Positions 43,128 to 49,427 of a stretch of DNA of 49,427 nt are shown piece after piece. Origin of the DNA: Candidatus Omnitrophota bacterium (GTDB lineage: Bacteria; Omnitrophota; Gorgyraeia; Zapsychrales; Zapsychraceae); assembly GCA_020429915.1 (NCBI GenBank), contig JAGQKV010000004.1:1-49427 (forward strand), written 5' to 3'. The notes beneath the pieces were generated by a model. It was not told the DNA's origin, ran no database searches, and saw nothing but the letters and a program-made list of their open reading frames with translations. Position numbers and translations under genes: made by a program. Position 1 is the first letter of the stretch. Each line of letters begins with the position of its first letter.

Positions 43128-44084
43128 TTAACGGGGGGACTCTTTGAGCCGGTCGATAATCTCCTGCTCCGCCGCCGGCTTGCTTTTCCAACGCTTGTGG
43201 ATCCACCCCCCCCACTCATGGGGATAACGGACTACATAGGATTCGATAATCTTGGTGATCCGCGCGACATTGCGTTCGATAGTATCTTGCTCATCCTTCC
43301 CCGTTTCCAGCTCCAGCTCAGGTTCGATCACAATCTTGTGGCGCATATCGCCGGCGTCTCCCAGACAAAAAATGGGAAGTATCGGCGCCTTCGTCCGCAG
43401 GGAAAACACCACCGGGCCGCTGGCGGTCGCCGCCTGGCGGCCGAAGAAATCGACAAAGACCCGCCCGGCACTGCCGTAATTCTGGTCCAGGAGAATGACA
43501 AGTATTTCATTGCGCCGCAATACTTTAAGAGACTCGACCACGCATTTCTTAGGCGGCAGGTCGTACACAGTGCGCACGCCGATTTCCTGACGCATTTCGG
43601 TAATATATTGTTCAAGCGCTTCGTCCCGCATCCGCCGCATGATGACATTCGTCTTGTAACCCATCCGTGCCAACTTGTGATACATCAAAATGAAATTCCC
43701 GAAATGCCCGCCGGTGAGAATGACCCCCTTCCCTTGGGCGAGCGCCTTATCCAAATGTTCCTTGCCTTCGATGCGCACGTTTTCATCGGTCAAATGCTGA
43801 TGGTCCGCGTAATAAATGAGGTCCACCAGCCCCTTGCCGAAATTCTGAAAATATCGGCGGGCAATGACCTTGAGCTCCGCGTCCGACTTCGTCCGGCCGA
43901 AGGCGCATTTCAGATTCTGCCAGGCAATGTGACGCTTGCGGTACATGACCAGTTTGCTGAATAATAGAAAAAAATTGGCCAGCACCCGGTATACGGGATA
44001 GGGCAAACGTCCGACGATCCAGCGTGTCATGTACACCAGATTGCGACCGACGGCGCGCTGAAATTTGGTCATGGATTCGGTCAT
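43128..44084 (-). CDS. Lipid A biosynthesis acyltransferase homologue with altered active site
   Basis: 318 residues from the ATG at 44084, one base after the panB stop; a longer in-frame reading overlaps panB and is rejected. The LpxL/HtrB family is clear: an N-terminal hydrophobic anchor (VLANFFLLFSKLVM), RRYFQNFGKGLVDLI, GVILTGGHFGNF, and FVDFFGRQAATASGP followed by KAPILPIF. The family's catalytic dyad is His-x4-Glu/Asp. Here His127 is present, but the acidic position is Ile132 (HFGNFI). It may have lost acyl transfer, use another residue, or act on a different lipid. Confidence 0.82.
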   Translation of the reverse strand: MTESMTKFQRAVGRNLVYMTRWIVGRLPYPVYRVLANFFLLFSKLVMYRKRHIAWQNLKCAFGRTKSDAELKVIARRYFQNFGKGLVDLIYYADHQHLTDENVRIEGKEHLDKALAQGKGVILTGGHFGNFILMYHKLARMGYKTNVIMRRMRDEALEQYITEMRQEIGVRTVYDLPPKKCVVESLKVLRRNEILVILLDQNYGSAGRVFVDFFGRQAATASGPVVFSLRTKAPILPIFCLGDAGDMRHKIVIEPELELETGKDEQDTIERNVARITKIIESYVVRYPHEWGGWIHKRWKSKPAAEQEIIDRLKESPR

Positions 44085-44085
44085 A

Positions 44086-44916
44086 CTACTCCGTGCTTTG
44101 ATCCTTGGGGACTTTTGGTTCAACTGTATAGCTATGTTGGGGGCCGGGGAATTCACCGGCGGCAACCTCCCGCGCGTAGGCGTCCAAGGCCTTGACGACC
44201 TCTTCATTCAAGGCGGCATACCGCTTCACAAACTTGGGACGAAAGCGGTCGTATAATCCGAGCAGATCGTGGGCCACCAACACCTGCCCGTCGCAATGAA
44301 CGCCGGCGCCGATACCGATCGTGGCAATAGGGATCTCCCGGCTGATCGTCCGGGCCAGCTCAGCCGGCACGCACTCGAGGACCAACGCGAAACATCCGCT
44401 GCGCGAAAGCTGCGCCGCCTGATCGCGGATCGCCTGCGCGGACGCGGCATCCTTCCCCTGCACCACGAACCGCTCCGCCGTTTGCGGCGTCAGGCCGATG
44501 TGGCCCATCACGGATATCCCGTCGGCGATCAGTTTAGCGGCAACCGCCGGACAGTCGTCGAACCACTCCAGTTTTACCGCATCGCAACCCGCCTCCTCGA
44601 TGAAGCGGCGGGCATTTTCCAAAGCGAGCACATCCGTAACATACGACCCCAACGGCATGTCACCGATCACCGGCGCCCGCTCGGCACCGCGGCAGACCGC
44701 TTTGGCATGATGGATCATCTCCTCCATGCCGACCTGGACGGTGGAATCCAGCCCGAGCATGACATTGGCCAGAGAATCTCCGACGAGAACCATATCGACA
44801 TGCGAACGATCGATCAGGCGTGCCATAGCATAGTCATAGGCGGCAACCATCGTTATTTTGCGGCCTTCCCGTTTAGCGCGCGCCGCAAAATCGGCTATCT
44901 TTTCTTTATCACTCAT
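44086..44916 (-). CDS. panB: 3-methyl-2-oxobutanoate hydroxymethyltransferase
   Basis: 276 residues with the full PanB set: ITMVAAYDYAMARLID, VGDSLANVMLG, GDMPLGSYV, KLEW, GHIGLTPQ and GIGAGVHCDGQVLV. It adds a hydroxymethyl group from methylene-THF to 2-oxoisovalerate, the first committed step towards pantothenate and coenzyme A. panC and panD are not in the window. It lies 6 bases after nfnB and one base before the acyltransferase homologue. Confidence 0.96.
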   Translation of the reverse strand: MSDKEKIADFAARAKREGRKITMVAAYDYAMARLIDRSHVDMVLVGDSLANVMLGLDSTVQVGMEEMIHHAKAVCRGAERAPVIGDMPLGSYVTDVLALENARRFIEEAGCDAVKLEWFDDCPAVAAKLIADGISVMGHIGLTPQTAERFVVQGKDAASAQAIRDQAAQLSRSGCFALVLECVPAELARTISREIPIATIGIGAGVHCDGQVLVAHDLLGLYDRFRPKFVKRYAALNEEVVKALDAYAREVAAGEFPGPQHSYTVEPKVPKDQSTE

Positions 44917-44922
44917 GAGGTC

Positions 44923-46281
44923 TTAACCCATTAAGTTTTTATGAATTTGCTGCGCCACGGCGCGCCCGGAGGCTATGGCTTCCACCACCGGCCCCGCATT
45001 CGTCACCACGTTCCCGGCGGCATATACCCCTTTGAGACTGGTCATGCCGGTGTCGGCATCGACCCTCAAGGTCCCGTCTTCATTAAATTTCAACCGCTTG
45101 CTGATTTTCTTCAGGGTCGTGTTGGGCTCATGACCGATCGCAATGACCACGGCATCCGCCTCCATGACAAACTCCGAGTCCGGCACCGGGATAAGCGACC
45201 AGCGCCCGTCGGAGGTCACGTCCGCGTAATCAATGCGCATACACTTGAGTCCGTCGACATAATTGTCCTGGCTGGGCAGAATTTCCAACGGCTTGATCAA
45301 CGGCTCGATCACTACCCCCTCCTGTTCGGCGTACTTCCGCTCTTCCTCATGGACGCGTATGTCATCGATCGAGCGGCGGAATACCAGCGTGACATCTCTG
45401 CCCAGCCGACGGGCTATGCGCGCGCAATCCAACGCCGTATTCCCCGAACCGATGACCACGACCTTTTGACCCAGCGGAAAGCTCATACCTTCGAGGCTAG
45501 GAGCACGCGGACGCAGCTGATTGATGCGCAGCAGGAATTCCTCACCGTAGTAAACGCCGCCCAAGTGTGTTCCGGGCAGGTCCATAAATTTGGGAACGCC
45601 GGCCCCGAGGGCCAGGATAACGGCCACATGACCTTCCTTTTTAATTTCTTCAAGGGATTTGGTCCATCCGACATAGCAGTTGGTTTCAAAGGACACCCCT
45701 AAGGCACGAATCTCCTCGATCTCTCCGTCGAGGACCCGCGTCGGCACGCGGAACTCGGGAATGCCGTAGCGCAACACACCGCCGGGCTGGTCAAAGGATT
45801 CATAGACAGTGACCTGATAACCGCGCTGTGCCAATTCGGCGGCCGCGCTCAGGCCCGCCGGACCGGATCCGATGACGGCGATCTTCTTGCCCTTACGCAC
45901 CGCCGGATCCCGCCGGATCCGGGAACGGCCGTGATCGGCCGCGTACCGTTCCAGCAACCGAATGCCGATGGGCGCCCCTTCCTCATTGAGAATACAGCTT
46001 TTTTCGCAGGGGGCCGAGCAGATGCGCCCGCAGATCCCGGGCAGGACATTGTCGCGGCGGATAATTTCATAGGCCTCTTGAACTCGCCCCTCACGCAGTC
46101 GCCGGACAAATCCGGGAATGTCGATGCCCAGCGGACAAGCGGCGACACAAACCGCGTCACTGCACTGCGGACAGCGCCGCGACTCCTCGGCCGCTAGCTT
46201 TTTAGGATACCCGAGAGAAACTTCGTTAAAGTTTTTGGATCGCTTCCGCTGGGATTGGACGTCGCCTTGCGGTTGTCCCAT
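44923..46281 (-). CDS. nfnB: NfnB/SudA-type flavoprotein, large subunit of NADH-dependent ferredoxin:NADP oxidoreductase
   Basis: 452 residues of the glutamate-synthase-small-chain fold. N-terminal cysteines 37, 40, 45, 49 and 84, 88, 92, 96 match two [4Fe-4S] clusters. AVIGSGPAGLSAAAELA is the FAD site, and VVVIGSGNTALDCARIA the NADPH site. The C-terminal GVYAAGNVVTNAGPVVEAIA closes the FAD domain. Because it directly follows the SudB/NfnA subunit, it is more likely the electron-bifurcating transhydrogenase than glutamate synthase. Its first 29 codons overlap the nfnA 3' end (88 bases); the conserved KNFNEVSLGY lies in that overlap, so the start is firm. Confidence 0.88.
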   Translation of the reverse strand: MGQPQGDVQSQRKRSKNFNEVSLGYPKKLAAEESRRCPQCSDAVCVAACPLGIDIPGFVRRLREGRVQEAYEIIRRDNVLPGICGRICSAPCEKSCILNEEGAPIGIRLLERYAADHGRSRIRRDPAVRKGKKIAVIGSGPAGLSAAAELAQRGYQVTVYESFDQPGGVLRYGIPEFRVPTRVLDGEIEEIRALGVSFETNCYVGWTKSLEEIKKEGHVAVILALGAGVPKFMDLPGTHLGGVYYGEEFLLRINQLRPRAPSLEGMSFPLGQKVVVIGSGNTALDCARIARRLGRDVTLVFRRSIDDIRVHEEERKYAEQEGVVIEPLIKPLEILPSQDNYVDGLKCMRIDYADVTSDGRWSLIPVPDSEFVMEADAVVIAIGHEPNTTLKKISKRLKFNEDGTLRVDADTGMTSLKGVYAAGNVVTNAGPVVEAIASGRAVAQQIHKNLMG

Positions 46282-47069
46282 ATCTGCTCCTTGAATGCAT
46301 TCATCCGTATTTCATAATCGTCAAAATCTACCCGGTGCCCGTCAAACTCCGGACCGTCGACGCAGGCCAAGACGGTTTTATTCCCCACCTTCAACCGACA
46401 GGCACCGCACAGCCCCAAACAATCCACCATCATCGGCCGCAACTGAACCAGCGTCTTTACCTTTCTGGGCTTGGTGATCGCACACACGGTACGCATAAGA
46501 TCCACCGATCCGATGGCATTCACCTGATCAATCCCTTGTTCGTCCAGCAGCCGCTCTAACAATTCCGTTGCCAGCCCGCGTCTTTCGTAGGTCCCGTCTT
46601 CGGTGGCGATCATCATACGATCGCAGGCCAGGCGCATTTGCGCCTCCAAAAGGAGTTCCCGTTTGGTCCGGGCGCCGATAATCCCCACCACCTTGTTACC
46701 GGCTTCCTTGAGACCGCGGCAAATCGGCAGGATCTGCGCCACACCGATACCCGTAGCCACACAGACCACGGCCCCTTTTTTCTTGATCTGAGCGGGCGTA
46801 CCGAGGGGGCCCAGAATGGCGTGTATATTCTGCTTCAGTGCCATGCCGGTCAATGTTTGTGATGTCTCACCAAGCTCCCGGATGATGACCGAAATCGTCC
46901 CCTTGTCCGGATCCTGATCAATGACGCTCAGCGGGATTCCCTCACCGCCTTCAACCGGACGGATCAACACAAACTGTCCCGGCTGCACCCGACGGGCGAT
47001 ATGTTCCGCCGCGATATCGATGCGTTTGATGTTCTTGGCCAGAATTTGCTTGTTGATTACAGGAAACAT
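46194..47069 (-). CDS. nfnA: NfnA/SudB-type flavoprotein, small subunit
   Basis: 291 residues of the ferredoxin-NADP reductase fold. RPVEGGEGIPLSVID binds FAD; VVCVATGIGVAQILP starts the nucleotide domain; D216, C221, C224 and C236 match the Asp-Cys3 [2Fe-2S] site of NfnA, and CVDGPEFDGHRVDFDD ends the conserved part. With NfnB it should bifurcate electrons between NADPH, NAD and ferredoxin, typical of anaerobes. About 30 extra residues follow the conserved end and are read through the start of nfnB in another frame. It begins 7 bases after polX. Confidence 0.9.
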   Translation of the reverse strand: MFPVINKQILAKNIKRIDIAAEHIARRVQPGQFVLIRPVEGGEGIPLSVIDQDPDKGTISVIIRELGETSQTLTGMALKQNIHAILGPLGTPAQIKKKGAVVCVATGIGVAQILPICRGLKEAGNKVVGIIGARTKRELLLEAQMRLACDRMMIATEDGTYERRGLATELLERLLDEQGIDQVNAIGSVDLMRTVCAITKPRKVKTLVQLRPMMVDCLGLCGACRLKVGNKTVLACVDGPEFDGHRVDFDDYEIRMNAFKEQIWDNRKATSNPSGSDPKTLTKFLSGILKS

Positions 47070-47076
47070 ACACCAA

Positions 47077-48807
47077 TCACTTTTTAAGCGCCGCCGCGAC
47101 CTGCTTCCAGGTCCGGGTGTTCAGCACATCCGCTTTGCCCAACCAACCGCGTCGGGCAATGCTGATCCCGAATTTCATGTAGTCCATATGCTCGGCGCGA
47201 TGGGCATCCGTGTTGATGACAAACTTTACGCCGTGCCGTCGGGCCGCATAGACATGCGAAGAATCAAGATCGAGCCGGATGGGAAAGGAATTGATCTCCA
47301 AGAAAACATTATTGTCCGCCGCCGCGCGACAGACCTCATCGAAGTCGACGTCGTACGGCTCCCGTTTCCCGAAGTGCACGCCTAACGGATGCGCAATAAT
47401 ATTAACATGCTTGTTTCGACAGGCGTTAACCAGACGCTTGGTCAGCTGTTGTGAGGTTTGCTGAAAGCCGCTATGGATAGCAGCGATGACGACGTCAAAT
47501 TCTGAGAGTATCCGATCATTGTAATCCAATTTCCCATTGGTGTCTATCTCCACCTCAGACCCCATAAGGATCCCAAATGACTTTTCCTTCGTATTGAGCG
47601 CGTCGATTTCCCGGCGTTTGCGTTTTAAATCCGCTTCGACAACCCCGTGCGCGACCCGCAGCGCTTGGGAGTGGTCACTGACCGCCAAATAATGATACCC
47701 CAGCTCCTTGGCCTTGTCCGCCATCTCGGCAATCGTATTCTTACCGTCGGAGTAAGTCGAATGGACATGAAACTCGCCTTTGATGTGCCGCTGCTCGATC
47801 AGGTCCGGGACCCGGCGCGGCTGATCTTCATCAAAGAGTTCGGCCGCTCCCATCTCTTCGCGTAGCTCCGGCGGCACAAAGGGCAGCCCCAGAACCGCAA
47901 AACATTCTTTCTCAGTTTGCCCGGCCAGCTTTCGCTCCGAGTTCTTCAGCTCCTTGAAAATTCCGTATTCGTTGACCTTCATGCCGCCCTTTTTAGCAAT
48001 CTGCCGGAGCTTGATGTTGAAATACTTGGATCCGGTGAAATACAACAGGGCCGCGCCATAGCTTTCACCGTCGACCACACGCAGATCGACCTGGACATTC
48101 TGACGCGTCCTGACCGACGACTTGGTATCGCCATGGGCTTGCACCGCGGCGACCGTCGGCAATCCGGTAAAGACACGCATTACCTCGGCCGGATCCGTAG
48201 CCTCTGCCAGCAAATCGAGATCCCCCACCGTCTCCCGCCCCCGGCGAAAACTTCCGGCCACATCGATCTTCCTGACACACGACAATTGGCGCAAGTCGGC
48301 AACGATTTCGGACGCGATCTGATCCGCTGTCCCGCGATTGATCCGCTCCATCCCCTTGGCGACGACACCGATGCCGTGCAGAATGTTATCGATGGTTTTC
48401 TGCTGAACGCCGGGCAATTGGGCCAAACGGCCGTCGGTGGCCGCGGCCCGCAGCTGGTCGATGGTGGTAATTTTTAACTTGTCAAAAAACAAATGCGCCT
48501 TCTTTGGTCCTACCGTCGGGATATCGACGATTTCCAACAACGTCTCCGGAACCTCGGCGGTAAGCTTGCCGTAGGCCTTGAGTTGACCGGTCGCCAACCA
48601 TTCACCGATCTTCTCGGCGATCGTCTTGCCGATGCCGGGAATCTCCCCCAATCGGCCTTCTTCGGATACGACGGCGACATCCTCAGACAATCCGGCAATG
48701 TTATCCGCGGCCTTGTAGTAAGCCCGAATCTTAAAGGCGTTTTCACCCTTAATTTCCAGCAGGGTCCCCATTCGTTTCAGAAGGTCGGCGATCTCTTTAT
48801 TTTTCAT
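47077..48807 (-). CDS. polX: DNA polymerase/3'-5' exonuclease PolX
   Basis: 576 residues from the ATG at 48807; an upstream in-frame extension overlaps the lipoprotein gene and is not used. The N-terminal helix-hairpin-helix region (LLEIKGENAFKIRAY, EIPGIGKTIAEKI) is followed by a polymerase-beta-type palm with catalytic carboxylates in GDLDLLAE and VQVDLRVV. The C-terminal PHP domain has GEFHVHSTYSDGKNT and VSDHSQ. It fills short gaps and edits in base-excision repair. It follows a small lipoprotein gene by 10 bases and precedes nfnA. Confidence 0.93.
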   Translation of the reverse strand: MKNKEIADLLKRMGTLLEIKGENAFKIRAYYKAADNIAGLSEDVAVVSEEGRLGEIPGIGKTIAEKIGEWLATGQLKAYGKLTAEVPETLLEIVDIPTVGPKKAHLFFDKLKITTIDQLRAAATDGRLAQLPGVQQKTIDNILHGIGVVAKGMERINRGTADQIASEIVADLRQLSCVRKIDVAGSFRRGRETVGDLDLLAEATDPAEVMRVFTGLPTVAAVQAHGDTKSSVRTRQNVQVDLRVVDGESYGAALLYFTGSKYFNIKLRQIAKKGGMKVNEYGIFKELKNSERKLAGQTEKECFAVLGLPFVPPELREEMGAAELFDEDQPRRVPDLIEQRHIKGEFHVHSTYSDGKNTIAEMADKAKELGYHYLAVSDHSQALRVAHGVVEADLKRKRREIDALNTKEKSFGILMGSEVEIDTNGKLDYNDRILSEFDVVIAAIHSGFQQTSQQLTKRLVNACRNKHVNIIAHPLGVHFGKREPYDVDFDEVCRAAADNNVFLEINSFPIRLDLDSSHVYAARRHGVKFVINTDAHRAEHMDYMKFGISIARRGWLGKADVLNTRTWKQVAAALKK

Positions 48808-48817
48808 AGCCGGACCG

Positions 48818-49000
48818 TTAGATAAAAACCCAGGGGGGTGGTTTGGGTAATTTGCTGACAACGCCGAGCAACTGACCCAAAAGTTGAAATGCCCCGCCGA
48901 TGATTTGACCGGGGACCGCTAACAAGGCGCACCCGCTAAGCGAAAGCGTGACGACGATCAGGAAGACCAACAACACCAGTTTTTGGGGGGACATTCTCAT
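48818..49000 (-). CDS. Small lipoprotein
   Basis: 60 residues. A basic start and hydrophobic stretch (KLVLLVFLIVVTLS) end in the lipobox LSGC (21-24), so signal peptidase II should leave a 37-residue lipoprotein beginning at Cys24. The mature chain is small and amphipathic, with a Pro-rich end (KLPKPPPW). Family not recognised. The ATG overlaps the preceding stop as ATGA. Confidence 0.7.
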   Translation of the reverse strand: MRMSPQKLVLLVFLIVVTLSLSGCALLAVPGQIIGGAFQLLGQLLGVVSKLPKPPPWVFI

Positions 49001-49320
49001 GAGGGAACTTCAAACCATTCATTTTGCAAGAACCGCTTCTTCAAGCCGCGGCGGCGGACAATTTCATGGGTCAGTTCAGTGATGTTTTTCTTGTCGCCTT
49101 CGTAGGCCGCCCGATAGCGCGACATAATGGCGGGACGCACATCAACACACATACGAGCGCCGGATAGCCGGACTTTCTCAATTTTTTCCAGGGGAATAAA
49201 AGTCGCCGAGAGCTCCTCCCCGCCGCTGACAATCAGGATCTTATGTTCGCTGAGGATGATCGTCCCCTCCAACCGGAGGTTATCCCGGACAAACGCGCCC
49301 TGTCCGTAGGTAACATTCAT
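48997..49320 (-). CDS. Small cytosolic hypothetical protein
   Basis: 107 residues, no recognised family. The first 60 residues look beta-rich ([20 protein letters not shown]), the remainder basic and helical ([12 protein letters not shown]). A PH-like domain is possible but not shown. The ATG overlaps the decarboxylase-like gene upstream (ATGA), and the lipoprotein gene is overlapped by 4 bases, so all three are probably translationally coupled. Confidence 0.65.
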   Translation of the reverse strand: MNVTYGQGAFVRDNLRLEGTIILSEHKILIVSGGEELSATFIPLEKIEKVRLSGARMCVDVRPAIMSRYRAAYEGDKKNITELTHEIVRRRGLKKRFLQNEWFEVPS

Positions 49321-49427
49321 TCTTTCCCTTGTATGAGACCGCGGGCCTCGAGCACTTCCTGCGCGGCGAACAGGCCGTTCAACGCCGCCGGAAAACCGGC
49401 ATAGACGGCCATCTGCATAATGACTTC
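49317..49427 (-). CDS. Carboxymuconolactone decarboxylase family protein, C-terminal fragment
   Basis: The last 36 residues are visible. [20 protein letters not shown] followed by EVLEARG matches the C-terminal helix pair of the CMD/AhpD-like family, with the typical AGFPAALNG turn. Members include CMD and small peroxidase-linked CxxC proteins; the part with any cysteines is outside the window, so the activity is undetermined. Confidence 0.75.
   Translation of the reverse strand, partial: EVIMQMAVYAGFPAALNGLFAAQEVLEARGLIQGKE

Noticed and set aside
46194-46281. Frameshift between nfnA and nfnB
   Set aside because: Both conserved domains are complete in their own frames, and nfnB has an ATG just upstream of its conserved start, so an overlap explains the data without an error.

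Overview
The window is about 49.4 kb of compactly coded bacterial chromosome with roughly even GC. Nearly all genes lie on the minus strand; the exceptions are one five-gene run (6447-11218) and one tiny gene (24420-24656). The cell appears to have a Gram-negative envelope: there is a beta-barrel porin with a signal peptide and C-terminal Phe, a lipid A acyltransferase homologue, a small lipoprotein and a pilin-like secreted protein. Pyruvate phosphate dikinase, an NfnAB/SudAB-type transhydrogenase, a single-chain glycyl-tRNA synthetase and many lineage-specific proteins suggest an uncultured, probably anaerobic candidate phylum. Omnitrophota or a relative is my guess; nothing in the window proves it.

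Layout in minus-strand transcription order, from the right edge. 49427-44086: end of a carboxymuconolactone decarboxylase-like gene, two small proteins, polX, nfnA, nfnB, panB, then an acyltransferase homologue ending at 43128. 43045-34179: glyS, ppdK, a sigma-70 factor, a LacI-type sensor without HTH, apt, a membrane/TPR glycosyltransferase-like protein and tRNA-Arg(CCU). 33737-32343: porin with a strong terminator. 32000-29159: a membrane protein with a CBM-like domain, a ParA ATPase fused to a glycogen-binding CBM48 domain, a small membrane protein, and an EF-Tu-domain-2-like protein with a basic tail. 28841-25242: a 1199-residue Cys-rich repeat protein with a pilin-like N-terminus. 25106-21141: two small unknowns and rpsO-pnp with promoter and terminator. 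20799-11227: ftsK, rodZ-like, rimO, pgsA, pgpA, a Bax-inhibitor-1 protein, a methyltransferase-glycosyltransferase fusion and two methyltransferases. 6281-1: ribBA-like, ribH, nusB, a PHP phosphoesterase, a RibD reductase domain, ribE, a ketosynthase-like protein, fabG and fabZ (cut).

The plus-strand run 6447-11218 is a cinA C-terminal-domain gene followed by a tandem duplication of a two-gene membrane cassette (small membrane protein + GT-C-like protein). It converges on the methyltransferase genes with an 8-base gap.

The most unusual points are: the ParA-CBM48 operon, a candidate undescribed carbohydrate-linked positioning system; the pilin-like Cys-repeat protein; catalytic residue loss in three enzymes (ketosynthase, GTP cyclohydrolase II half of RibBA, acyltransferase); divergent promoters sharing a -35 box with an attenuator-like terminator in the riboflavin leader; and three promoters whose -10 box sits only 6-8 bases before an ATG, implying leaderless mRNAs.
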